A DNA stretch of 64,000 bases from Rhynchopus euleeides. Its lineage: Eukaryota > Euglenozoa > Diplonemea > Diplonemida > Diplonemidae. Within the stretch, counting starts at the first letter, position 1. Every line of letters begins with the position of its first letter. Made by a program: the position numbers and the translations under genes. This document shows positions 9,861-20,144 of this stretch, piece by piece. The notes under the pieces were generated by a model, which did no database searches, was not told where the DNA came from, and saw only the letters and a list, made by a program, of their open reading frames with translations. The stretch spans positions 620,001-684,000 of the forward strand of contig OY723310.1 of assembly GCA_963210315.1 (NCBI GenBank), read 5' to 3'.

Positions 9861-10043
9861 CGTTTCCTCGGGAAACCCCCGAGATTTTTTGGGAGGGGGG
9901 GTAGTTTTGCTAAGGGGGGGTCGGGGGTCGGAGGGGTCTGGGGGTCGGATTCTTATCGGAAGCTATGCCCTAGGGGGGGGGGGGGGGGGGCGAGCATAAC
10001 ATTTCCTTCACCAGTCGTCGTCTCTCCCTCTCCCCCCCCCCTC

Positions 10044-13000
10044 TCACAACCGAATGTTATCCCGGAGATGGCGGTCATTCTCAAACAGCCCCGCGACAGT
10101 CTGCAGGATCTCGTCATCACTGCAGTGCGTGCGGATGCGGAAATAGTCCTTGTTCGCAAAGGCATCGAGGTATGAGTCCGTCCACCCCCAGTTGCTGGGG
10201 GCCACATTCGACGACTCATGCCCCTCCTCACTCACCCACCTGTCGGCGCCGCTGTCGGTCTTCACCTCATAGATCGTCACAGTCTCCGCGGGGCGGTTGA
10301 CCACACGCCACTCATCGATGGGGCGGCAGAGGCCCCTGAGCGAGGGCTCCTCCCATGCCGAGGGGCACTGCGACGGCACCGCTGCGTGCAGGCAGAATGC
10401 GTTGAGGCTTGCGGCTGTCGAGGCGAGGTGCCCGCACAGAGTGACGGACGAACCCACCACGGTGATGAACTTCTGCATGTGGTTCCCGACATTCCCATAC
10501 AGGGCGCTCCCCGTGCTGATTCCGATGGAGAAGATCCGGAAGAACTCCGGCCTCTCGTTGATGGAGGACTTCAGCAGCCTGAGGAAGCGGAACGAGCTCT
10601 CCAGATGCGAGGGGCACGCCTTTGCCGTGTTCCACCCCGCCTGCACGGAGCAGGAGAGCACGCACACCACAGTCCCATCCGTCCTGTCGAGGCAGGAGAG
10701 CACCTTGCCGAGCCCGTCGTTTGCCAGCTGTATGGCCTCTCCTGACTCCGTTGCGGATTCCACCGCCACCCCGATCCGCCCGAGGGTGACTGCCGGCTTC
10801 GTCTCGACCTTATTCATCGCGTTGTACCTCTTCCTCCCATACGCCTTGCCCGCGCTGTTCTTGCTGACGACGGAAGAGCCGTGTGAGGAGCGCTTGTCCT
10901 CTTTGTCAGGTTGGGTTGGCCCCGCACCAAGACCGACGTTCTTCTTCTTATCATCCACCGCAGCCCGGATCTGTGCGGTGCGCGCGCCCAGCTTTGCGGG
11001 AAGGAGCACGGTGATGAAGCTGGGCGTTGCCACACCCTTCAGGTCGAGGAACCCGATCGTGAACAGCGTTGCGGGTATCGTGAGCCCCGAGAGGCCACTG
11101 TCACCCTGCATGGCGCTTGCGCTGTTGTCGGACCCACGCAGCGAAGACCCGTCGTTGAGAGGTGCGTGGGAGTCGACCACCTCATCCAGCACCTCCTTCG
11201 AGAGGGTCACGGCGCCCGCAACCCCTGCAGCCTCAATCCGCGATGCCTTGTTGACAGTCGGCCCGAAGTAGTCGTACCTCCCAGACACAGGGTTGAACTC
11301 CACATCCGCGTCGCCAAAGTTGATCCCGATACGCACGCGGAGCCCCTTCCAGCGGTGGGTCTTGTCCGGTGCGCATTCGGGAACCTGGAGGATGTCCGCT
11401 GGCCAGTCGCTTTCGTAGAGGCACTCGTGGACAGAGAGGGAGAAGTCAACGGCATCGGTTGCCTTGTCGAATGCCACCATGTAAGAATCCCCGATGATCT
11501 TCACCTCATACCCGTGGAAGCGTTCGATGCACTCGCGGATGACGCTGTTGTGCACCTTGAGGGCGACCTTCATCCCCGCGGGGCATGCCTCCCAAAGCTT
11601 GGTGGAGGACTGGATGTCGGTGAAGACGATCGCCACCACCCCGGTCCGCATCCCCGGGGGGAGCTGCGAATCCCGCTCGGGAGCCTTGGGGACCCACTGC
11701 ATGTTCTCAAACAGGGCGTCGGGGAGGAAGGGGCGGTAGCTTTCGAGGTTTTCAAGCATCTGCTTCATCGCGGTGTACATCAGGTCGAGCTCGGAGATGG
11801 CGGAGCGCTTTGTGGGAATCGATTGGATGCGCATGACTGCGGCGTCAGACATGGCCTGTGCGACGGAGGAGAAGGGCTTCGTCAGCATGTCGTTGAAGAT
11901 GAGGAACAGCAGCATGCTGAACAGCACCAGGCAGCAGAGGATGAGGATGGACTCGTTCACAATCTGGTCCAGCTTCCGCTGCGTGTTCCCCTCCTGAACC
12001 GCCAGGTTGCGCCGCATGATGCGGTTGTTCTCATCGACACGCCCCATGATTGTGTCCCGCGGGATAAGCACACCCACCCCCCAGTGGATCCCCGACTCCC
12101 CACTCCCCTCCCGCACCACGGCCGAGACATCGACGTACCAGTCGCGCGAGGGGACGTCCCTTGTAAACTGCCCGCTCTCATGCAGCGTTGAAACCTCCAC
12201 CTCTGTCAGACTGAAGTTGAACACCCGGAAGTCCGACACATGCCCCTTCAGGCCCTGCCCCACGGAAAGCGCCGTGTCGGTGAGAGGTGGGCCGAAGGAC
12301 GCCGCAATGGGGGACACCTCATGCAGCGCACCGTTGACATACACTGCACACCTGCGGGACCGGTAGTCAATTGTCGCTGTCATGAGGTACCATGTGTTTG
12401 CAGCGGTCCCCTCTGCCAACGGCCCGATCCGGCAGCCGTAGTTGTTGGTGCCCAGCCAGAGCATGCCGTTGGCGAACAGGCGGATGCCGATGTCTCCGAA
12501 GAACCCTGTGCTGAACAGCCTCGGTGTAGACACGCCCTCCGGCGAGATGAACTCATCAGACCTGAACTTGACGTGCACCGTGAAGGGTGCGGTATAGAAA
12601 ATATTACGGAGCAGGCAATACGTACCCCGGTCCGTCGCACTCACGATGTTGGTGTATGACACGCAGTCCTGCGTCGTGTTGGGTATCCGCATCGACTCCC
12701 CAAAGTGCGGGAGCGATGACCGATACGGGCTGGACCCGATCTGGGCCTCCCTGATCCTCCTCACGTCCACCGTCAGGTTCTGGTAGATGTGCATCACCGC
12801 CTCCCCGTCGAAGCGCAGGGCGCGCTCCCCTGCAACCGACACAAAGCACTGCGGGCTGTCCACGCCACAGACACCCCCTCTCAGCTCCGCGTAATAGGCA
12901 TTGCCACTCACGTCAACCACACTGGAGCTGCTTGCGCCTGCCTGGAGACGCATTATTTCAAACGACCTGTGTGGGTAGTGGGCAGCCTGGTCGAACTGCC

Positions 13001-15554
13001 CGGAGAAGCTGCGCGACCCGGTCTCCGGATCGACAACCAGTGGGGTTTTCCGAAGCATCGCCCCCAGCGCCTGAATCTGCAACGTCGGTATCGTGTCCAG
13101 GGTGTACTGCATGTTTGCTGCGCGGAGCGAAACACCCGGAATCGCATACGACCCGAAGATCGACGCGTAGGTGTTGGAGCCCAGAACCACTCGGGATACC
13201 ATGTCATACACGACGAGCGTAATGTTCGAATCCTCACCTGCAGTGTCCGTCAGAAGCGTCACCACCTCTGCGACTGTGACCCTCGCCTCAGCTGCTCCAA
13301 TGTACACATTCGCCCTGTTGTAGATCGGCGTGAACGCTGCAACATAAAGTTCCCGCTGATCCAGCAGCGTGAAACTCGTCTCCCTCGTGAGGAACCACCT
13401 GTTGTGGTAACGGGGCCTCCCACGCGTCAGCGCATGCGGGTTGCCAAGCCCGCCCGACAGCTGCTCATTCACACGCCAGGAATACGTCGGAGTGGTATAC
13501 CAATACTCTGCCCTGAACCTCTGCGGGCTGTAATCAAACAGAGCCAGCTGATAGAGAAGCCCGTTCTGCGTGACGCTGACATGGGGGTAGCCGTCACCCC
13601 GGGCAACATCCGTGCGGTCGTCTGTCATGGTGATCATGGCGCGGCCCGCCATGATGAAGTAGTTCTGTTCTGTCAGCACTGTGAGGGTCCACCGGCTAGC
13701 CCTCCCCTGCTGCACCAAATCCTGGAAGTTGCTGCGCAGCGAATCCCACGACCCGTCCATCCCGAGCAGCAGGTTTGCAACGTTTGTCGAAGCCAGCGCG
13801 CCCTCGTCAAGGAGGTTGGCGAGCCCCTGCTGCACCCTGGCGTTGGTCGACACGCGGAGCTGCTTCGAAAGAAGCAGGACGTTGTCAGCGGCATTTTGAT
13901 ACGTCGCCTCCGTTGCCGTCTGCCCGTTGTCCGTTGCGGTGTCCGTTGCATCCTTGCCTGCGGAATATGCGAGGATGAACGCGACGCATGAGATAACCAC
14001 GAGGAGTGACAGAGACAGCGACAGCGAGGCCATGCTGAGAGGGATGGAAAACTTCGACTCGATAGTCGGGTCAGGGAAGACCTGCAGGTCCGCGCTGGAC
14101 CTCCGCTGCTTCACAAACAGGATGCAGATGGTGGCGAGAAGGAGGACCCCGAGGAGGATGCAGATGACCACCACTGCGTTCATCTCCAGCGCAGACCCTG
14201 TCGTCTCCGTCACGATCTCCACGGCGTGGGTCGCCGGGGCAGCAGTTGTCGTGGCATTCGGCTTTGGCGGCATCACGCCCTCCCGCAGCGCCATCGACGC
14301 GATGTGAAAGCCTGCTGCAGCGCCTCCGGAGAACTGCGCGAGCCCTGCCTGCGGGTGTGCCACTGCTGAGAGCAGCCTCGCGGCATCGCCGGGCGACACG
14401 GTGTGCACCGGGAGGGAGACGAACACAGAGGAGCCCTCCGGGAAGACGATTGTTGATGAGGAGGTCTGGGTCATCAGGATGACCCCAGCCGCCCCCGCCC
14501 TGTCAGCAGCGCGCAGCGCGTTGAAGAGAAGGCACTTTGCAGGCGCCATCATGATGACATATTTTCCGGACAGGCCTGCATAGTCCGACTGCAGGCAACC
14601 CTGCTCAGGCATCGATGTGGCCAGCACCACCTCATTGGAGAGCGTGAGGGGCAGTGTCTTGGAGTGCTGCAGGTAGTTGTGTGCGCTGCGGGGCAGCAAG
14701 CGGTGGCCCCAGAGGCACACCTGCACCTGCGACCCGGCGGTGACGGTCGCCTCGACAGGGCAGCGGATGCAGAGGCGGTTTTCGTCATCTTCCTGCGCGT
14801 CGCATGTCTTCGGCTCTATCAACGAGGTGCTGGGACACTCGTCGTCGAGCTCAGGGGGCGTTGTGTCCACCTCGCAGTCCACACGGAGTTTTCCGAAAAC
14901 TTTGATCCCGGCATCGAGTGCCTCCACCAGCGGATCCCCGAAGTGGCGGGACATGAACATCCCGGGAAAGCCCTTTGTGAATTGCGACTGCCCCGCCATG
15001 GTCTGCGTCTGGGTTGCGATGGAGTTCGTCGTCCTGTGGTTCACCACAATGCCTGCGACAGCCCCGTGATCCCTCGCTGCGGCAAGCTTTTGGTAGAAAA
15101 AACACGCCCCTCGGCGCATTAAAGCGAGCTTGCCTGAGAAGTCTTTCGAAGCATAGTCTGACGGGTTGCAGCCGGTCCGTGTTGGGTCGGTTTCGCTCAA
15201 CCCGGCCATCTCGATCTGCAGCACCTTGTCCTGCAGCGGATGCAATATGTCGATGTGCTGCGTCCCGTCATACGGCGTGAATGTGTTGGACCCGAGACAC
15301 ATTATCGACCGCAGCTCCGGTGGATCCGTGATAACGAGCTGGAGGGCACAGTCCGTATGGCACTTCTCCTGCCCCCTCCAGTGCTCCTTGTTGCATATCG
15401 CCTTCGCGTCATCCGCGGTGTAGGAGCTGGTGCTGGTGTAGAAGGCATCTCCAAAAGCAGGGTCAACTTGGTAGACACATGTCTGCAGCAGGGGCGAGCA
15501 TTGCGGCTCTCCACCCAGCAGCGCAACCACGGCGATCGCACCGAGGTGCACCAT
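10044..15554 (-). CDS. Receptor-type adenylyl cyclase with PA and LamG ectodomains
   Basis: The 1836-residue protein starts at the ATG at 15554, chosen because a signal peptide (MVHLGAIAVVALLGG) follows directly. In order: two protease-associated (PA) type domains (about 95-200 and 300-420), TM1 (458-481), TM2 (506-530), a large extracellular part with a Cache-like region and a laminin-G/concanavalin-like domain (about 950-1120), TM3 (1200-1222), a HAMP-like linker and a class III cyclase domain (from about 1300). The catalytic domain keeps both metal Asp residues (IVFTDIQSST and GDSYM), the adenine-selecting Lys (EVKIIGDS) and Asp (YDYFG), and the transition-state Asn/Arg (VNKASR), so ATP to cAMP is predicted. 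A second, C-terminal cyclase-like domain (about 1590-1750) lacks these residues. The TAA stop side lies next to the outer TIR element. Confidence 0.85.
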   Translation of the reverse strand: MVHLGAIAVVALLGGEPQCSPLLQTCVYQVDPAFGDAFYTSTSSYTADDAKAICNKEHWRGQEKCHTDCALQLVITDPPELRSIMCLGSNTFTPYDGTQHIDILHPLQDKVLQIEMAGLSETDPTRTGCNPSDYASKDFSGKLALMRRGACFFYQKLAAARDHGAVAGIVVNHRTTNSIATQTQTMAGQSQFTKGFPGMFMSRHFGDPLVEALDAGIKVFGKLRVDCEVDTTPPELDDECPSTSLIEPKTCDAQEDDENRLCIRCPVEATVTAGSQVQVCLWGHRLLPRSAHNYLQHSKTLPLTLSNEVVLATSMPEQGCLQSDYAGLSGKYVIMMAPAKCLLFNALRAADRAGAAGVILMTQTSSSTIVFPEGSSVFVSLPVHTVSPGDAARLLSAVAHPQAGLAQFSGGAAAGFHIASMALREGVMPPKPNATTTAAPATHAVEIVTETTGSALEMNAVVVICILLGVLLLATICILFVKQRRSSADLQVFPDPTIESKFSIPLSMASLSLSLSLLVVISCVAFILAYSAGKDATDTATDNGQTATEATYQNAADNVLLLSKQLRVSTNARVQQGLANLLDEGALASTNVANLLLGMDGSWDSLRSNFQDLVQQGRASRWTLTVLTEQNYFIMAGRAMITMTDDRTDVARGDGYPHVSVTQNGLLYQLALFDYSPQRFRAEYWYTTPTYSWRVNEQLSGGLGNPHALTRGRPRYHNRWFLTRETSFTLLDQRELYVAAFTPIYNRANVYIGAAEARVTVAEVVTLLTDTAGEDSNITLVVYDMVSRVVLGSNTYASIFGSYAIPGVSLRAANMQYTLDTIPTLQIQALGAMLRKTPLVVDPETGSRSFSGQFDQAAHYPHRSFEIMRLQAGASSSSVVDVSGNAYYAELRGGVCGVDSPQCFVSVAGERALRFDGEAVMHIYQNLTVDVRRIREAQIGSSPYRSSLPHFGESMRIPNTTQDCVSYTNIVSATDRGTYCLLRNIFYTAPFTVHVKFRSDEFISPEGVSTPRLFSTGFFGDIGIRLFANGMLWLGTNNYGCRIGPLAEGTAANTWYLMTATIDYRSRRCAVYVNGALHEVSPIAASFGPPLTDTALSVGQGLKGHVSDFRVFNFSLTEVEVSTLHESGQFTRDVPSRDWYVDVSAVVREGSGESGIHWGVGVLIPRDTIMGRVDENNRIMRRNLAVQEGNTQRKLDQIVNESILILCCLVLFSMLLFLIFNDMLTKPFSSVAQAMSDAAVMRIQSIPTKRSAISELDLMYTAMKQMLENLESYRPFLPDALFENMQWVPKAPERDSQLPPGMRTGVVAIVFTDIQSSTKLWEACPAGMKVALKVHNSVIRECIERFHGYEVKIIGDSYMVAFDKATDAVDFSLSVHECLYESDWPADILQVPECAPDKTHRWKGLRVRIGINFGDADVEFNPVSGRYDYFGPTVNKASRIEAAGVAGAVTLSKEVLDEVVDSHAPLNDGSSLRGSDNSASAMQGDSGLSGLTIPATLFTIGFLDLKGVATPSFITVLLPAKLGARTAQIRAAVDDKKKNVGLGAGPTQPDKEDKRSSHGSSVVSKNSAGKAYGRKRYNAMNKVETKPAVTLGRIGVAVESATESGEAIQLANDGLGKVLSCLDRTDGTVVCVLSCSVQAGWNTAKACPSHLESSFRFLRLLKSSINERPEFFRIFSIGISTGSALYGNVGNHMQKFITVVGSSVTLCGHLASTAASLNAFCLHAAVPSQCPSAWEEPSLRGLCRPIDEWRVVNRPAETVTIYEVKTDSGADRWVSEEGHESSNVAPSNWGWTDSYLDAFANKDYFRIRTHCSDDEILQTVAGLFENDRHLRDNIRL

Positions 15555-16249
15555 AGGTTTGGTGGATAGGTGTGGGGGGTGGGGGAAGCACGCGCGCCCC
15601 CCCCCCCCCAACAGACGCCTGTAGCCTAACCCCCTCCCCTTGCGGCAGCTTGTGTATTTCTGGCCGGGGCGAGGAAGGGGTGTGTGAGTGTGTGTGCCCG
15701 AGGTGAAGTGTTGGGGGGGGGGGGGGGGGGGAAGGGGCTGTGCTGTGGGTTACCACGCCCCGCCCCCCCACCCAGACGCACCGGAGGGTTGCCCCAACAA
15801 GCTCACAACCAAAGAAAGGGGGGCTTTAGAGGGGCGTTGGGTCTAATGCAAAGGGGCGGGGCCGCTCTGATCATGGGCAACTTTGACCCACACACAGGTG
15901 CGCTTCTAAGGAAAGTTCCAGACACACCTCACTCTGCTGTGTGTGGCACATGCCAACTGGCCTTTCGTCACTGGGGCTCACCACAAGGGTTGTTTGTGGT
16001 CTTTCGCCTCACTACAAACCTGCATGGCCATTTCCTGAAGGATTGTGGAGGGGGGTTCTGTGCCAGTTCTGTACCAGATCTGGGGGGCTCCATGCTCACA
16101 CCACTCCAGGTTTTGCGTTTTTTTGTGTGTTTTGTGTATGCAAACAGTCTGCCCCCCGCAACTGCGGTATGTGCATCGCGTAAGGGGGCACCGTTTTGAG
16201 AAGGGTCGAGTATTCTTCTCGCAGAGCAGCACGGCCCGCAGTGAATGCA
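15555..16249. other. Intergenic region between cyclase and WRAP73-like gene
   Basis: No gene is supported. It contains pyrimidine-rich DNA and a poly-G run (15714-15731). It should hold the 5' leader of the cyclase and the 3' end of the WRAP73-like gene, which is transcribed in the same direction. Confidence 0.5.
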
Positions 16250-18490
16250 TCACATGCGATGCTCCAAACCGCTGCCGTTCCTCCGCCACGCGACACGCAT
16301 CACATTCCTCCTGGCATCATGCAGCAGGACCACCTGCACTGCCTCGCCTGATGACACACCACCTGCACCCTCCACCCACCCACCGCCGCAGCACAGCAGC
16401 GTGGGTGCAAAGCGCGTCACCACCCCACCCCCTCTGTGCATCAACCTCGACTTCGCCACATCACTCCCCTGCATGGGGACCGACGCGCAGACCCCTTCTG
16501 ACCAGAGGCACACCGCATCCCCCCCAGCAGACGCGATGACAAGCGCTGGAGAGAGGCATGGTGTTGCAGCACCGGCGGTGACCTGCACCTCTGGCACCCA
16601 GGCGAGGGATACCACCTCGGAGGCAAGGCGGATCACAGAGACAAACCGCATCGCCTCCAGGTCCGCCACTCCTACGCAGGAGGGTCCGAGGGGCACTGCC
16701 AGGAGAGGGGGTTGGTGGCAGCCCGCCTGCGAATCAGAACCGCCGCGGTGTGCCACCGGGGCGGGGCAGAGGGCGGCGAGGGGGGGGAGGGGGGGCGCGA
16801 CGCCGGCGCCACGGCGGCGGGGCGGGGAGGTTGTCCCGCTGATGGCACTGCCACTGCCACTCCGCCGGTTGTTGGGGTTGGGTGGGTGGTGGAGGGCCTT
16901 CAGCAGATCGGTTGTATCCTCGGCGAAGCTGCTGCTGCCCCCCACCACCCTCTCTGTGTGCGCCACAACACGGCAGTGAGGAAGCATCGCGGCGGATCGC
17001 CCTGCGGTGGGCGCACCGCCAGCCGGAGGCAGAAGCCCCCCTGCCGGGCCACCCGCCACCCCCGCTGCGCCTGCGAAGAGCATCACCTCACCCCAGGACA
17101 GCGTGTCGATCACAGCGACGGTGCCACACCCCACTGCGACCAGGAGAAAGGCTTCACCGCAGCAGAGGGAGAAGCCGGTGACACCGCCGCGGTAGGCATC
17201 GGGGGCGGAGGAGGAGGAGGAGGAGGCTGTGGGATCCGCAGCGGAAGCACCACCGCCACCGCTGCAGAAGGCTGCCTCGATGCGGCCCGAGGTGGAGGCG
17301 ATGTGGAACCGGACATCGTGCAGGGAGGCTCCGAATATCGCGAAGAGCTCTTCCCCCTCCCCCTCCCCCTCTTCATCTCCATCTCCACCCCCACCCCCGG
17401 CGCCTCCCGCCGCGGCAGCGCGTCTTCTCCAAAGAGGGAGGATCCCGGCAACACATCCACCACCGGTGCTGCCGCCCACGGCACCCCCCGCCGGGGCGGC
17501 GAAGGTGCAGCCTCCAAAGAGGCTGCTGCGGAGGTGCGGTGTAGGGGAGGCGCCCGAAGAAGTTGCCGCAGCGCGGGCCAGGTCGGAGCTGCGTATGGCG
17601 GAGATGGAGGCGGGGGCGGCTGGTGCCGCGGCACCGCCCCCTGCTGCGGCGCCTCCCCCCCTCTGCCTCCCAGCCACCCGGGACACGCAGTAGACGAAGA
17701 AAGGGGGAGGGGGTAGGGTCGGGAGGGGCCCCTCCCCCACCCTTTGCAACCTCTCCGCAGATCCGGCGTTTCCCCGGATGCAAAATGCAAGGCTCTGGTG
17801 TGGTGTGGTGGATCGGTCCGGATCGCCTCCAGCCAACCCAGGCGGGATAAATGCCTCGGGGAATGCGGTGTGCGCGATAGGCGAGCAACCTTCAGGTTGG
17901 ATCGACCAAAACGTGAGCCGCGTTGCGGCAGCGTTTGCGGTGGCTATGAGGTTGGGGGCAATCCAGGCCGCCTGGCGCATCCCCCCGCCCCCCTCGTCTA
18001 TGCGGCAGAGGAGGGCGGCGCGGCGAGCCACCAGGTGTTCTCCCTCCACCCCCGCCTCTCCAAGCGCCGGGGCAGGGTGTTGTTGAAGCGGTGGCGGCGC
18101 CGCCGCAGCTGCTGTGGAGAAGACCTCGACCAGCCCGCGCGAGGCTACCTCGCAGAGGAAGAGAGTGCACCGCAAACCCTGTGAGGGTTCCGAAGCCCAG
18201 CACACCCGCGAGATGGTGTCGGCGCAGGTGAGGGTGGGTGGGGTTGATCCGGCGGGTGAGGAGGAGGCGGCGGTGGCGGAGGCCTCATAGAGTGTCATCG
18301 TTTCCCCCCGTGTCACCCACACCGTACCCCCATCCGGGGAGATCCCGCACAGACGCGCCGGGGCTTCGGGCCCGACGTGGAGTTGGTGGGGTGACATCAT
18401 CACGCCATGTTGCTCTCCCGCATCGAACCCCAACTGCTGCATGTGATGCGCACCAGAGGGGGTGGTGGCGGCGGCGGTGGCGTGGGGCAT
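16250..18490 (-). CDS. WRAP73: WRAP73/WDR8-like WD40 protein
   Basis: The 746-residue protein is taken from the ATG at 18490; further in-frame ATGs follow at the QQLGF and SPHQLHVG positions. The order of blades follows WRAP73: LCGISPDGGTVW, TISRVCWAS, RGLVEVFS, LLCRIDEGGGGMRQAAW (the family has CKIDEG), TRLTFWSIQPEG, then VAVIDTLSWGEVMLF (family RILNHVTWKMITEF), VSVIRLASEVVSLAWVP and VCLWSEGVCASVPM. In animals and fungi WRAP73 acts at centrosomes, spindle poles and ciliary bases. This copy is longer than the roughly 460-residue animal protein because Ala/Gly/Pro/Ser-rich inserts split the blades, notably at residues about 260-400 and 480-590. Low-complexity inserts weaken alignment, so the orthology call is good but not certain. 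Confidence 0.62.
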   Translation of the reverse strand: MPHATAAATTPSGAHHMQQLGFDAGEQHGVMMSPHQLHVGPEAPARLCGISPDGGTVWVTRGETMTLYEASATAASSSPAGSTPPTLTCADTISRVCWASEPSQGLRCTLFLCEVASRGLVEVFSTAAAAAPPPLQQHPAPALGEAGVEGEHLVARRAALLCRIDEGGGGMRQAAWIAPNLIATANAAATRLTFWSIQPEGCSPIAHTAFPEAFIPPGLAGGDPDRSTTPHQSLAFCIRGNAGSAERLQRVGEGPLPTLPPPPFFVYCVSRVAGRQRGGGAAAGGGAAAPAAPASISAIRSSDLARAAATSSGASPTPHLRSSLFGGCTFAAPAGGAVGGSTGGGCVAGILPLWRRRAAAAGGAGGGGGDGDEEGEGEGEELFAIFGASLHDVRFHIASTSGRIEAAFCSGGGGASAADPTASSSSSSAPDAYRGGVTGFSLCCGEAFLLVAVGCGTVAVIDTLSWGEVMLFAGAAGVAGGPAGGLLPPAGGAPTAGRSAAMLPHCRVVAHTERVVGGSSSFAEDTTDLLKALHHPPNPNNRRSGSGSAISGTTSPPRRRGAGVAPPLPPLAALCPAPVAHRGGSDSQAGCHQPPLLAVPLGPSCVGVADLEAMRFVSVIRLASEVVSLAWVPEVQVTAGAATPCLSPALVIASAGGDAVCLWSEGVCASVPMQGSDVAKSRLMHRGGGVVTRFAPTLLCCGGGWVEGAGGVSSGEAVQVVLLHDARRNVMRVAWRRNGSGLEHRM

Positions 18491-18546
18491 CGGCAGAGAG
18501 CGGGAGAGTAGTTTCGTTCCGGGGATATTCACACTTTAAGCATACG

Positions 18547-18586
18547 TGAGAGAGAGAGAGAGAGGGAGAGGGAGAGGGAGATACAG
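18547..18586. repeat. GA microsatellite
   Basis: A run of GA and GGGAGA units just upstream of the WRAP73-like gene start. On that gene's sense strand it reads as a pyrimidine (CT) tract, as would precede a splice or trans-splice acceptor. Confidence 0.85.
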
Positions 18587-19567
18587 GAAGGTGTCTCACA
18601 CTGCTACCACCACCCCCCACCACCCTCTCCGGGTTGTCACGGGCCCTCTCCCCTGCTCTGAGTTGAGGTGGTGTGGTGTGGTAGGGTGGGGGGAGGGGGC
18701 AATGTGATCGGGGGGTGGGGGTGGCTTAGCGAGGGGGGGTGGGGGTGGGGGGGGGGGGGGGGGGGTCTTCCTGCGCTGCTTGAGGTGATGACTCATGACC
18801 CTAACAACTCGCCTTGCTCCCCCCCCCCCCACCCCCCCCGAACCCACCCACCCACCCTGCCAATTCCCTTTGCCCGAGAACAAATTGTGCTGAAACTGGG
18901 GTGTCGTGCACAAACCTTTCATCTGCTGCGACCCCGACCCTATCACACGGGACACGTTGCACACACCATACACACACAACATGCCGACCTAAATGAAATT
19001 TTTTGAGCATTTTTCCGCATTTTTTTTCCCCATCTGCATATCTTTTTTTCCCCACGTGCCCTGCTGCTTCCCGTTGCTATGCACGCCAGGGGTTACTACA
19101 ACAATACTATCGCTCAACTCAAAAATCCTAAACGCACGCCTCCCCCCCGCCTCCCCCTTCCCTCCCCACCTTCACCCGAAGCCGCCTGACAAAAAACGCT
19201 GCGTGACAAACCCACACCCACCCACCAAACCCATTCCCTCGCCACTGCCACTCCCCCCCCTCCACGCCCTCACTGCATGCGAACAGTTCCCTCTGAAAGG
19301 CCTTGCCTCCTTCAAACGCACTGACTATTCTAAGCGTGCAGTCAGCCTAAAATCGGCTTTTCCCAAGGATCCTGATGTTGCCAGACAGTCCATGCCCGTC
19401 TTCGCCCTCTTTTTGAACTTCAGAGTGGAGATGATGGACAGCAGCTGATTTGATTGCCATCCGCTCCCCCATCCTTGTGCTGACAACAAAACGCAGTGCG
19501 GATTCTGATACGTTTTTTTTTGGGGGGGGGGGGGGCAGTGGCTGGGGTAATTTTCTGGGGGGTCGCT
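18587..19567. other. Intergenic, homopolymer-rich
   Basis: No gene is supported. It contains poly-G and poly-C runs (about 18739-18766, 18820-18838 and 19518-19536), T-rich DNA near 18990-19060 and C-rich DNA to 19260, ending at the TA border of the next transposon. Confidence 0.5.
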
Positions 19568-20144
19568 TACACCACGGACTAGTCGGGCAGTGACGGGTGG
19601 GGTCGACTAGTCGGGACGACGGGTGAAAACTCGACAGGCGGCACCCGTCGACTCGACGGGTGGACCCGTCGAGTCGACGGGTGCCACCCGTCGGCACGAC
19701 GGGTGAACCTGCTGAAACGACGGGTGTTCCAGCCATTTCCTGTTGATATGGGCCAATTTCCATTGAAAACTAGGGGAGTACCTTGCATGGCATCAGGTTA
19801 TTTTTCACGCCGAACTATCTTCCCTGCACAGACCCACCCCCCATTACTTTCCATTTACGATTCCTAGTTGGTGATGGGGCCTCAAGTGCATGTGCGACGG
19901 CTGTTCTCGTGGATTTTCATTGTTCGAGGGATCTTGACTCTGACAAACTGTGTCAGTTTGACAGAGCAACCTACTTCATGAAGGTGATCACTTTTCTGCC
20001 AGGCAAATTTTCGCCCCAGCCCCCAACCCTTGCACAACCCACAAGGCAGTCTCCAAGATACCGTACCCTCATCACCACCCAGGCCAAGATACCCCAAGAT
20101 ACCATCATCACCACCCAGGCCACCCAGACGAGCCACACCAATCA

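Larger units (their letters stand above)
4902..9970. mobile_element. Outer TIR element (5.07 kb), TA-flanked, carrying nested insertions
   Basis: GGGCATAGCTTCCGATAAG begins at 4902 and its exact reverse complement ends at 9970. Both sides are flanked by TA (4900-4901 and 9971-9972), and the match continues outside the TA for a few C/G bases, 26 bp in all. The left TA is shared with the right TA of the preceding element, so the two abut. Inside are G-rich ends, a complete nested element (5042-8080) and decayed satellite copies (about 8095-9860). About 2 kb remain without the nested element, with no recognisable gene. The long distance and short repeat leave some chance that these are ends of two different elements. 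Confidence 0.55.

Noticed and set aside
10911-12191. Long plus-strand frame of 426 codons across the cyclase gene
   Set aside because: Antisense shadow of a strongly supported cyclase CDS, caused by high GC content; no domain.
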